The notes under the pieces: generated by a model | Told to the model about the DNA's origin: nothing | Database searches by the model: none | Seen by the model: the letters and a program-made list of their open reading frames with translations, nothing else | In this document: piece after piece, positions 1 through 6,758 of the stretch | How the letters are laid out: each line of letters begins with the position of its first letter | Numbering within the stretch: position 1 is the stretch's first letter | NCBI GenBank assembly: GCA_027051995.1 | Contig: JALUFY010000118.1 | Span: 1 to 15,901, forward strand | Direction: 5' to 3' | Length of the DNA stretch: 15,901 bases | From: Hyphomicrobiales bacterium | Lineage (GTDB): Bacteria; Pseudomonadota; Alphaproteobacteria; Rhizobiales; Aestuariivirgaceae | Translations under genes and position numbers: made by a program

Positions 1-1
1 T

Positions 2-346
2 TTCCGCCATGCCCGCCACGGGCGCAGGCCGCGAGTGGCGACGAAATACCTGCGCCTGACGCGCCGCTTCTTCGCCCGCCACGGGATCTCGGGCTACCGC
101 ACCGTGGTCAGCCTGGGGGCCACAGAAGGCGCGCCGGCGGCGGGCATGGCGGAAATGATCGTCGATATCACCTCCACCGGCTCCACCCTGCGGGCCAATC
201 ACCTGAAGGTGCTGGACGACGGCGTCATCCTGCGCTCCCAGGCCGTGCTGGCGGCGCGCAAGGACGCGGCCCGGGACGGGCGCGTCAGGACGCTGAAAAA
301 GCGGCTGGAAAAGGCGCTGGAGGCAGACGGCGGGAAGGCATCCTGA
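2..346 (+). CDS. hisG: ATP phosphoribosyltransferase, C-terminal part (left edge cut)
   Basis: HisG condenses ATP with PRPP to give phosphoribosyl-ATP, the committing step of histidine synthesis in the cytoplasm. The reading frame is open to the window edge, so the GTG at 35 is internal and the true start lies outside. The PRPP-binding loop [12 protein letters not shown] is clear, preceded by the usual [13 protein letters not shown] segment. Only about 60 residues follow the loop, ending in a Lys/Arg-rich tail, so the third (histidine-binding) domain of long HisG is absent. From family knowledge, such short HisG proteins work with the regulatory subunit HisZ, which should be encoded elsewhere. 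The remaining his genes of the window lie about 10 kb away on the other strand, so hisG is a separate transcription unit. Identification is firm; HisZ dependence is inferred. Confidence 0.93.
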   Translation, partial: FRHARHGRRPRVATKYLRLTRRFFARHGISGYRTVVSLGATEGAPAAGMAEMIVDITSTGSTLRANHLKVLDDGVILRSQAVLAARKDAARDGRVRTLKKRLEKALEADGGKAS

Positions 347-439
347 AAAGCGGGATATGGGCCGCGGAACAGGGATGGCGGGCGCTGGACGCGTATTGCC
401 CGGCGGGCCAGCGACAAGGCGGAAGGGACGCCAGGCATC

Positions 440-1456
440 ATGTTTTCAAACGGCGCGACGCCCACGGTGGACAAATACTTTCTGGCCGCCCTGAGCGGTG
501 ATGTCGCCCGTTTTCCGTTCGGCGCGGGCGTCCGGGGCGGCAGGCGGCGCAGGCCCGTTCAGCGGCTGGGGCCGCATCTTTACGCATGCGGAGGCAGCGC
601 TGTCCTGATCAGGCATGGCACGCGGGAAGAACTGGAAATCCTCGGCAGCGGGCGTTTCGATCGCGGGCGGTGCTATTTTCTGATTGACGACGACATGCGC
701 GCTCTGGCGGAGGACCCGGACGTCCCGGCGGATTACCGTCTCAGAATCCGCCGCAGGCTGATGAACGAAATTCCCGCGATACTGGACATGTGCGCGAATG
801 TCGCCGGCCCCTCGGAGCAGATCATCAGCGCCTATCCGTCCCAAGCCGGCCATTTGCTGGAGCCATGCATCTTGCGCGAAAGGCGGCGCTTCAGGCATTT
901 CAGGCGCTCCAGGCGTTTCCGGATGATATACGCCGGCACCGCCAGCCACATGGCGGACTTCGGCGGGATCGCCCCGGCCCTGGCGGATTTCTGCGCCGCT
1001 CACGAAGATGTCAGCCTGGTGACGTTTCTTGGGAAGCAGGCGCCGGAAATCCTGAAAAACCGGAAAAACATCCGGCATTTCAGACCTTTGAGATGGCCGC
1101 TTTTCCGCAGGTTCATGGAACACGCGAGTTTCCATGTGGCGCTGGCGCCAATGCGGAAAACGGCGGTCAACAGGGCGCGCTCGTTCAACAAGTTTCTTGA
1201 TCACGCCATGATGGGGGCCGCAGGGGTTTATTCTGCCGGCGCCTGCCCGCAGATCGACCGCGTGATCGAACACGGAAAGAGCGGATTGCTGGTGGACGGC
1301 CCGGCGGGCCGGTGGCTGGAAATGCTGGAAGATCTTTACCGGGACAGAGCCCTGACGGCGGATCTGGCGGTTCAGGGCGCGCGGGCGGCCAGCCGCGCCG
1401 GATCGCGGCGAAGGGTGCGGGATTTCTGGCGGCGGAGACTGGGCATTCCGGATTGA
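440..1456 (+). CDS. GT-B type glycosyltransferase, probably capsule or surface polysaccharide
   Basis: Probable sugar transferase of the GT4/glycosyltransferase-1 type, 338 residues; donor and acceptor are unknown. The C-terminal half resembles the nucleotide-sugar-binding domain: IYAGTASHMADFGG (about 164-176), SFNKFLDHAMMGA (248-260), then IEHGKSGLLV (276-285) followed by WLEMLEDLYRD (292-302), a pattern common near the end of this fold. No signal peptide or membrane helix is seen. A strongly basic stretch at 146-161 (ten Arg in 16 residues) lies between the two halves and could hold the protein at the inner membrane. The ATG at 440 has a GGAAGGGA ribosome site 12-19 bases upstream, slightly long spacing. 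It converges on kpsC with a 10-bp gap, which suggests a role in the same polysaccharide. Fold class is fairly sure; the pathway is inferred from neighbours. Confidence 0.75.
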   Translation: MFSNGATPTVDKYFLAALSGDVARFPFGAGVRGGRRRRPVQRLGPHLYACGGSAVLIRHGTREELEILGSGRFDRGRCYFLIDDDMRALAEDPDVPADYRLRIRRRLMNEIPAILDMCANVAGPSEQIISAYPSQAGHLLEPCILRERRRFRHFRRSRRFRMIYAGTASHMADFGGIAPALADFCAAHEDVSLVTFLGKQAPEILKNRKNIRHFRPLRWPLFRRFMEHASFHVALAPMRKTAVNRARSFNKFLDHAMMGAAGVYSAGACPQIDRVIEHGKSGLLVDGPAGRWLEMLEDLYRDRALTADLAVQGARAASRAGSRRRVRDFWRRRLGIPD

Positions 1457-1466
1457 ACGCCGCTTG

Positions 1467-3599
1467 TCAGTCCCCTTCCCCGCGCCGGGGCGCGCCCCGC
1501 GCAACGGTGATGGCGGCGCCGCGCGCGCTCCATGCGGCGTAACGGAACAGCTTGAGGACGAATTCCGCGGCGCCAGGCAACCGCAGGCGGCGCGTATGAT
1601 CGCGGCTCAGCATTTCCGCCGATTTCGCCGCGCTCACGAAGGCGTCCAGTTCGCGGCCGTAACAGACCGGATAGAGCAGCAAAACGCAGGCGGCGAGTTC
1701 ATCCAGGGTGCGCTCGCGGACGCGGCGCGGCAGCGGCAGGCGGTCTTCCGTCAGCCCCCAGCCGGCGTAAAAGGGCCTGCCGTGACAGACCACCTTGACG
1801 CCGCGCAGCAGCGCGTCGAAGCCCGAAAGCGAGGTCATGGTGTGCACCTCGCTGGCGGCGGCGATGCAGGAGAGAATGCCGGCGCGCGTCTCCACATGAT
1901 CGCAATGGCGCAGGGCCTGGCGCAAATGCACCCTGCCGCGCCGGTTTCCGGCCATGACATCCGGATGCGGCTTGTAGATGATGAAGGCGCCGGGGTTCTC
2001 GCGCCGCGTCCGCTCCAGAAGGCCAAGGTTCGTGCGGATGTCTTCGCAGCCCAGGCGGATGGAGGCGTCCGTCTCCACCTGGCCGGGAACGAGAATGACC
2101 TTCGCGCCCGCGGCATGCGGCAGCTCAAGCGGGCGGGCGGCGGGATCATCTAGATTGTATTTGCTCAGGCCGCGCGCGACGATGAATTCGCGCAGCGCGC
2201 GGGCCCGTTTCAGCAAGGCGGGGGATATGTCCGCCGTGTTGAGCAGACGCTCCAGGCGGCTTTCCCTTGTGGAATCGAAGTAGATGCCCAGGTCATCGAA
2301 CACCAGGGAGCGGGGCGGGATGAACCATGCGCCAAGACCGGCGGAGCGCAGAAAGCCGTCCTCGGCGCGCACGGCCTTCAGGCCCAGTTCCGCCTCCAGC
2401 TCCCTGAGGCCGGCGGGATCGCGATGGCCCCAGACAACGATGCGGTCGCGGGCCGAGATGCCGGCGCGGCGCGCCCGGGAGACGGAGGAGACGAACACGA
2501 CCCTTGTCCGGGCGCCGAAGAAGGGCCGCGCCTGGGGCCGTTTCCACATCTGAAAGCCGAAGGCGAAGACCCGGCCCGACCACGCGCCCCCCGGCAGCCC
2601 GGCCCAGAAGCGCGTCATGCGCGTCTGGCGGGCGATATGGCGGGCGGCGGGAAAAAATCCGCGGGCTTCGCCCGTTTCCGGATCGAGATAGCGCGCGTGA
2701 CGCAGCAGGGCGGCGGCGGCCAGCTCCGGCAGGGTGCGCCGCGCCTTGCGCCGGGGGCATGTCTGGCGGTCTTCCGTCAGCCCCCAGCCGGCGTAGAAGG
2801 GCATGCCGAAACAATGCACCTGTTTGCCCAGAATCAGCGCGTCGAAGCCCATCAGCGAGGTGGCCACATAGACCTTTTCAAAATGCCGCAGCAGGTCATG
2901 GGGGGCCCAGTCACCGGCCAGCCATGTTATTCTTTCATCTTCGATGCGCGGCAGGCAGCCGCTCCTGCGCCCGGCGAGAACGTCCGGATGCGTCTTGACA
3001 TAAACGCGGGCGCGCGGGTTCTCCTCAAGCGCGGCGCGCAGCATTTCGCGGAATGTCTCCGGCCCGGCGCGGCCATAGCTCAAGGACAGATCGCCCGCCG
3101 TCTGGTCAACGACGAGAACGCGCGCCTCGCCTGGCGGAAAAAAATCAGCCGGAACCGGCAGGCCGGTGTTGTATTTGCTCAGGCCAAGCCTGCGGATCAT
3201 CTCCAGCGCCCTTGCGGCCCGGGCGGTTTCCGCGCTGGAGAAGCAGCCCGCGTTGAGCATGTTTTCGAGATCGCATGGCGTTGTGGCGTCATAATAGACG
3301 CCCCGGCTGTCCGCCACGATGGACAGGGCGCGCGCGCCGCTCACACCCAGCCCGCTGGAACGCACGAAGCCATCCTCGAGCAGCAGAAAGCCCGATCCGG
3401 CGCGGCGGGCGCTGGCGCGGGCGCGCTGTCCGCTTTTCTTGCGCCCCCATCCCAGCCAGATGACCGGCGCGCCGGGGGGAACGAGAAACGGCGCGCGAAC
3501 ACGCACGGGACCGCCAAGGAAAATCTCCAGATCCCGCCTGCGCCGCCAAAGCCCGGCGTCGCGCCAGTCCACCGCGTGGATGAGGTTTTTCTCCGGCAT
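1467..3599 (-). CDS. kpsC: Capsule linker beta-Kdo transferase KpsC (two-module)
   Basis: KpsC builds the short poly-Kdo linker on phosphatidylglycerol that anchors ABC-exported (group 2 type) capsules, using CMP-Kdo at the cytoplasmic face of the inner membrane. The 710-residue protein is a clear tandem duplication, with each landmark present twice: EDGFVRSSGLG at 75 and EDGFLRSAGLG at 413; GLSKYN at 139 and 477; KTHPDVLAG at 202 and KPHPDVMAG at 543; TSLMGFDAL at 247 and TSLSGFDAL at 589; PFYAGWGLTEDR at 267 and 609. In studied KpsC the two modules make alternating beta-2,4 and beta-2,7 Kdo linkages. Length is near the family norm of roughly 670-700. The ATG at 3599 has AGGGA 10 bases upstream. 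It diverges from kpsT over a 140-bp spacer. No frameshift is seen and both modules look intact. A long opposite-strand frame here is a high-GC shadow. Confidence 0.93.
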   Translation of the reverse strand: MPEKNLIHAVDWRDAGLWRRRRDLEIFLGGPVRVRAPFLVPPGAPVIWLGWGRKKSGQRARASARRAGSGFLLLEDGFVRSSGLGVSGARALSIVADSRGVYYDATTPCDLENMLNAGCFSSAETARAARALEMIRRLGLSKYNTGLPVPADFFPPGEARVLVVDQTAGDLSLSYGRAGPETFREMLRAALEENPRARVYVKTHPDVLAGRRSGCLPRIEDERITWLAGDWAPHDLLRHFEKVYVATSLMGFDALILGKQVHCFGMPFYAGWGLTEDRQTCPRRKARRTLPELAAAALLRHARYLDPETGEARGFFPAARHIARQTRMTRFWAGLPGGAWSGRVFAFGFQMWKRPQARPFFGARTRVVFVSSVSRARRAGISARDRIVVWGHRDPAGLRELEAELGLKAVRAEDGFLRSAGLGAWFIPPRSLVFDDLGIYFDSTRESRLERLLNTADISPALLKRARALREFIVARGLSKYNLDDPAARPLELPHAAGAKVILVPGQVETDASIRLGCEDIRTNLGLLERTRRENPGAFIIYKPHPDVMAGNRRGRVHLRQALRHCDHVETRAGILSCIAAASEVHTMTSLSGFDALLRGVKVVCHGRPFYAGWGLTEDRLPLPRRVRERTLDELAACVLLLYPVCYGRELDAFVSAAKSAEMLSRDHTRRLRLPGAAEFVLKLFRYAAWSARGAAITVARGAPRRGEGD

Positions 3600-3654
3600 G
3601 TTCTGGCGTTCCCTGATGAATCCGGCCGGGGCGCGCGTTCGGGCCGCGCGGACG

Positions 3655-3693
3655 ACAATATCCGTTTATCATTATCCGGCAAAGTGCTAATAA
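3655..3693. promoter_or_regulatory. Candidate overlapping divergent promoters for kpsC and kpsT
   Basis: The 140-bp kpsC-kpsT spacer holds a conspicuously AT-rich patch in GC-rich surroundings. For kpsT: TTATCA at 3666-3671 and TAATAA at 3688-3693, 16 bp apart. For kpsC on the minus strand: TTGCCG (3682-3677) and TATTGT (3660-3655), 16 bp apart. The two candidate promoters interleave, so they could compete or share a regulator. The matches are partial (about 3-4 of 6 per box) and read by eye only; the rest of the spacer (3600-3654 and 3694-3739) shows only ribosome sites. Confidence 0.33.
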
Positions 3694-3739
3694 CGGCCAG
3701 AGGAACAAGCCTCCCGGGCATGAAAAAGCTGGAGACACA

Positions 3740-4465
3740 ATGCGGGATTCCCCTGTGGAAGCCAATATCCGTCTGGTGGACGTGACGAAAAAATACAAGC
3801 TGCGCAATGGTGTGAAGACCGTTCTCGATCATGTCGATTTCGTCTTCCCGAAAGGCATGAACGTGGCTGTCCTGGGATTGAACGGAGCAGGCAAATCGAC
3901 ATTGATCCGGCTCATGTCCGGCGCGGAGGAGCCCACTTCGGGACGGATCATCCGCTACAGCCGCATTTCGTGGCCGCTGGGCTTCGCGGGCGGTTTCGCC
4001 GCCAGCATGTCGGGCAAGGAAGGCGTCCGTTTCGTGGCCCGGATCTACGGCAAGGACGTGAGGGAGGTCGAGGACTTCGTGCGCTCTTTCGCCGATATCG
4101 GCAATCACTATTTCATGCCCGTCAAGACCTATTCATCGGGCATGCGCGCCCGTCTGGCCTTCGGGGTCAGCATGGCGATCGATTTCGACTGCTATCTCGT
4201 TGACGAAATCCTCGCGGTGGGCGACGCCGTCTTCCGCAAACGCTGCGAGGATGTCTTCAACAGCAAATTGCAGCATTCCGACATCATCATGGTGGCCCAC
4301 AGCCCGAATCTCCTGCGGAAATATTGCAACGCCTCGGCCATCCTGCTGGACGGGCGGCTGGATTTTTATCCCGATCTCGAAGAGGGGATACGGGCATACA
4401 ACGACCTCATCAAGCGCAAGCAAAGCGCCTCCAAACCGATTCCCGTCCAGACCCGGGGCTCTTGA
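3740..4465 (+). CDS. kpsT: Capsule polysaccharide ABC exporter, ATP-binding subunit KpsT
   Basis: ATPase that powers export of lipid-linked capsule polysaccharide across the inner membrane, normally paired with the membrane subunit KpsM. In 241 residues it shows Walker A GLNGAGKST (46-54), a Q-loop region around WPLGFAGGF (78-86), the ABC signature YSSGMRARL (131-139), Walker B CYLVDE (151-156) with the usual EILAVGD continuation, and the switch His187 in MVAHSPN. This short polysaccharide-type ATPase lacks the C-terminal carbohydrate-binding domain of Wzt-type O-antigen exporters. The ATG at 3740 follows GGAG (3731-3734) at 5 bases. Upstream is divergent kpsC; downstream is a 236-bp spacer and then nrnC, so no kpsM is adjacent on either side. 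KpsT is the best name; a teichoic-acid or O-antigen ABC ATPase is less likely given kpsC. Confidence 0.9.
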   Translation: MRDSPVEANIRLVDVTKKYKLRNGVKTVLDHVDFVFPKGMNVAVLGLNGAGKSTLIRLMSGAEEPTSGRIIRYSRISWPLGFAGGFAASMSGKEGVRFVARIYGKDVREVEDFVRSFADIGNHYFMPVKTYSSGMRARLAFGVSMAIDFDCYLVDEILAVGDAVFRKRCEDVFNSKLQHSDIIMVAHSPNLLRKYCNASAILLDGRLDFYPDLEEGIRAYNDLIKRKQSASKPIPVQTRGS

Positions 4466-4554
4466 ATTGCGCGGCGCAAGTCTGGCGCAAAAGGAAAACA
4501 ACAATGGCTTGCGCCTCCCTGGCTGCGCCTTGCGCCAGCCCTTCAGGCGGCTTT

Positions 4555-4630
4555 CGCCGGGCCTGAGCGCGGAACAGGCGGATTTGCCGGAGTTTTCCTC
4601 CCGGAAGCGGGTGCGCCCGGCGGATTTTTT
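4555..4630 (+). terminator. Possible rho-independent terminator after kpsT (large stem)
   Basis: The 8-bp inverted repeat CGCCGGGC (4555-4562) and GCCCGGCG (4615-4622) is followed two bases later by a run of six T. The enclosed loop of about 52 bases is long, but it can fold a smaller stem of its own (CCGGAG and CTCCCGG around 4588-4603). A compact stem would be more convincing, so this is a weak call. Confidence 0.3.
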
Positions 4631-4631
4631 G

Positions 4632-4693
4632 TTTCGCCGCTCGCGTCTTTGCGCCTATAGTCGCGCCGCCCGTTTCCGAATGACGAGAAGAGA
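4632..4693 (+). promoter_or_regulatory. Candidate promoter and ribosome site for nrnC-folC
   Basis: GCCTATAGTCG contains TATAGT (4656-4661), a 5 of 6 match to the -10 consensus and typical of alphaproteobacterial promoters. The -35 side is poor: TTTCGC (4632-4637) at 18 bp, or TTGTTT (4629-4634) at an over-long 21 bp. Downstream, GAGAAGAGA (4685-4693) is a good ribosome site 8 bases before the nrnC ATG at 4702. Confidence 0.4.
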
Positions 4694-4701
4694 CCCCTCA
4701 C

Positions 4702-5316
4702 ATGGCGATCAAGCTTTACAAGGGCGATTTGCCCGATGATTACGATTTCGGCGCGCAGGTGGCCGTGGACACCGAAACCCTGGGCCTGAACACGCTGCGC
4801 GACAAGCTCTGCCTGGTGCAGCTTTCCGCCGGGGATGGCGACGCGGTGCTGGTGCAGCTCGACCGCGAAATCTATGACGCGCCGAACCTGAAAAAGCTGC
4901 TGGAAGATGCGCAGGTGCTGAAAATCTTCCACTACGCGCGCTTCGACATCGCCGCGCTCAAACACTGGCTGGGCGCGGATACGGCGCCTGTCTATTGCAC
5001 CAAGATCGCCTCCAGACTGGTGCGCACCTATACCGACCGCCACGGCCTGAAGGATCTGGTGCGCGAGATGCTCGGCGTGGACATGTCCAAGCAGCAGCAA
5101 AGCTCCGACTGGGGCACGCCGGTGCTTTCCGATGCGCAGAAGACATACGCCGCCTCCGACGTGCTCTATCTGCACGAGCTGAAAATCCGCCTCGACCAGA
5201 TGCTCAGGCGCGAGGGCCGCGCGGAACTGGCGCAAAAGTGCTTCGATTTCCTGCCCACGCGCGCCGCGCTCGATCTGGCCGGCTGGGGGGATACGGACAT
5301 TTTCGCCCATTCCTGA
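4702..5316 (+). CDS. nrnC: NrnC-type 3'-5' oligoribonuclease (DEDDy), often labelled ribonuclease D
   Basis: A DEDDy exonuclease of 204 residues. Catalytic positions are visible: D23 and E25 in VAVDTETLGL, D82 in FHYARFD, and Y149/D153 in YAASDVLYL. It has no HRDC domain, unlike true RNase D of about 370 residues. The length, CTKIASRLVRTYTDRHGL (99-116), SKQQQSSDW (129-137), FLPTR and the ending GW-DTDIFAHS match, as I recall them, the Bartonella/Brucella/Agrobacterium NrnC proteins. From the literature on that family, NrnC cleaves RNA dinucleotides and other nanoRNAs, including pGpG from cyclic di-GMP breakdown, and stands in for Orn in alphaproteobacteria; it assembles as an octameric ring. 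The ATG at 4702 has the ribosome site GAGAAGAGA. folC follows after 13 bp, so the two are likely co-transcribed. Family is sure; the NrnC assignment is strong but made from memory of the sequence. Confidence 0.88.
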   Translation: MAIKLYKGDLPDDYDFGAQVAVDTETLGLNTLRDKLCLVQLSAGDGDAVLVQLDREIYDAPNLKKLLEDAQVLKIFHYARFDIAALKHWLGADTAPVYCTKIASRLVRTYTDRHGLKDLVREMLGVDMSKQQQSSDWGTPVLSDAQKTYAASDVLYLHELKIRLDQMLRREGRAELAQKCFDFLPTRAALDLAGWGDTDIFAHS

Positions 5317-5329
5317 GCCTTCCCCCGCC

Positions 5330-6640
5330 ATGACCCGCACGGATGTCATACTGGAGCGGCTGCTGAAGCTGCACCCGAAGCGCATCGACCTCTCTCTGGG
5401 CCGCATGGAGCGGCTGCTGGCGGCGCTCGGCCATCCGGAGCGCAAACTGCCCCCGGTCATCCATGTGGCCGGGACGAACGGCAAGGGCTCCACCATAGCC
5501 TTCACGCGCGCCATGGCGGAGGCGGCGGGACTGGCCGTTCACGTCTATACCTCGCCGCATCTGGTGCGCTTTCACGAGCGCATCGTCCTGGGCCGGCCCG
5601 GCGGCGGCGCGCCCATTACCGAGCCGCATCTGGCCGAGCTTCTGGAAGAATGCGAGCAGGCCAACAAGGGCGCGCCCATCACCTTTTTCGAGATCACAAC
5701 GGCGGCGGCCCTGCTGGCCTTTTCGCGCCGTCCGGCGGATCTTCTGCTGCTGGAGGTGGGGCTGGGCGGCAGGCTGGACGCCACAAACGTGATCGAATCT
5801 CCGTCCGTTACCGTCATCACTCCGCTGGCGCTCGATCACGCGGACTTTCTGGGCGATGAGCTGAAAGGCGTGACGGCGGAAAAGGCCGGCATCATCAAGC
5901 CCGGCGCGCCGGTTGTGGCCGGCCCGCAGGAGGACGCCGCCTTTGACGTCATCGCCGCAAGGGCGCGCGAAGTGGGCGCGCCGCTTTACGCCGCCAATCG
6001 CGACTGGCAGGTCTTCGAGCAGCATGGCAAACTGATCTGGCAGGACGAGACCGCGCTTTTCGATCTGCCCCTGCCGGCCCTGCCGGGGCGCTTTCAGGTG
6101 GACAACGCCGGAACGGCCATCGCCGCCCTGCGCAAGCTGGGCGATGCTCGCATCAATGAAACCCATTACGCCCGGGGCCTGCGCAAGACCGTCTGGCCCG
6201 CGCGCATGCAGTTCATCACTTCAGGCCCCCTGCGCCGCGTCGCCGGGGTGGATGACGAGCTGTGGATCGACGGCGGCCACAACCCCCACGCCGGGCGCGC
6301 CCTGGCCAGCACGCTGGCGGAGCTGGCCGAGGCGGACGACAAGCCGCTGGTCATGATCGCGGGCATGCTGAACACCAAGGCGGCCAGGGACTGGCTGGCC
6401 TGTTTCTCCGGCCTGGCCGCGCAGGTCATCACCGTGACCATCCCCGGCGAGACAGGCGCCATCCCGGCGAAAGAGCTGGCCGCCCTGGCCTGCGAGGCCG
6501 GACTGGCGGCGCGCACCGCGAACACCATCGAAGAGGCGGTGCGCATGGCGTCGCATTTCCGCCCGGACCGGCCGGTGCGCATCGTCATCGCCGGTTCCCT
6601 CTACCTGGCCGGCCAGGCCCTCGCGGCGAACGGGGACTAA
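5330..6640 (+). CDS. folC: Bifunctional dihydrofolate synthase/folylpolyglutamate synthase
   Basis: FolC joins glutamate to dihydropteroate to make dihydrofolate and then adds further glutamates to folates, using ATP, in the cytoplasm. The 436-residue length is normal. The Mur-ligase fold is shown by the ATP loop GTNGKGST (48-55), TSPHLVRFHERI (74-85), the metal/ATP segment LEVGLGGRLDATN (141-153), LDHADFLG (168-175), KAGIIKPG (185-192) and the C-terminal-domain motif DGGHNPH (314-320). The ATG at 5330 starts 13 bp after nrnC; no clear ribosome site is seen, so translation may depend on coupling. In many alphaproteobacteria folC follows accD; here it follows nrnC instead, with no accD in the window. 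A hairpin 22 bases after the stop may end the transcript. Confidence 0.95.
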   Translation: MTRTDVILERLLKLHPKRIDLSLGRMERLLAALGHPERKLPPVIHVAGTNGKGSTIAFTRAMAEAAGLAVHVYTSPHLVRFHERIVLGRPGGGAPITEPHLAELLEECEQANKGAPITFFEITTAAALLAFSRRPADLLLLEVGLGGRLDATNVIESPSVTVITPLALDHADFLGDELKGVTAEKAGIIKPGAPVVAGPQEDAAFDVIAARAREVGAPLYAANRDWQVFEQHGKLIWQDETALFDLPLPALPGRFQVDNAGTAIAALRKLGDARINETHYARGLRKTVWPARMQFITSGPLRRVAGVDDELWIDGGHNPHAGRALASTLAELAEADDKPLVMIAGMLNTKAARDWLACFSGLAAQVITVTIPGETGAIPAKELAALACEAGLAARTANTIEEAVRMASHFRPDRPVRIVIAGSLYLAGQALAANGD

Positions 6641-6661
6641 GCGGCCTGTTCGGCTCCTGCT

Positions 6662-6685
6662 GGCGCGCGAAAAGGCTCTCGCGCC
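6662..6685 (+). terminator. Hairpin after folC, possible terminator
   Basis: GGCGCGCGA (6662-6670) and TCTCGCGCC (6677-6685) pair over 9 positions with one mismatch around a 6-base loop, 22 bases behind the folC stop. Only two T follow, so it may be an RNA-stabilising hairpin rather than an intrinsic terminator. The remaining spacer up to 6758 holds a weak promoter-like pair (TTGGGC at 6703-6708 and CAATAT at 6725-6730) and the strong ribosome site GGGGAGGA (6742-6749). Confidence 0.35.
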
Positions 6686-6758
6686 TTGCCAAGGGGAGCG
6701 TTTTGGGCTTGAGTGCGTGGCGCACAATATTCACCAGTTCCGGGGAGGATAGAAAAAC

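Larger units (their letters stand above)
4466..4701. other. 236-bp intergenic spacer with interleaved inverted repeats
   Basis: No recognisable gene. It holds GGCGCAAG (4473-4480) with its reverse complement CTTGCGCC twice (4508-4515 and 4529-4536), and CTGGCGCAA (4482-4490) with TTGCGCCAG (4530-4538), so alternative hairpins can form. Further on, CGCCGGGC (4555-4562) pairs with GCCCGGCG (4615-4622), which is followed by GA and six T (4625-4630); this could be a large terminator-like structure behind kpsT. GGCGGATTT occurs twice (4577-4585, 4619-4627). A 20-codon ORF with a ribosome site (4504-4566) lies inside. Confidence 0.6.

Noticed and set aside
446..1504. 352-codon minus-strand frame opposite the glycosyltransferase
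   Set aside because: No family resemblance and Arg/Pro/Gln-rich; the plus-strand frame has glycosyltransferase motifs and a ribosome site.
2424..3785. 453-codon plus-strand frame opposite kpsC
   Set aside because: No recognisable domain, and it runs antisense through both strongly supported kpsC and the start of kpsT.
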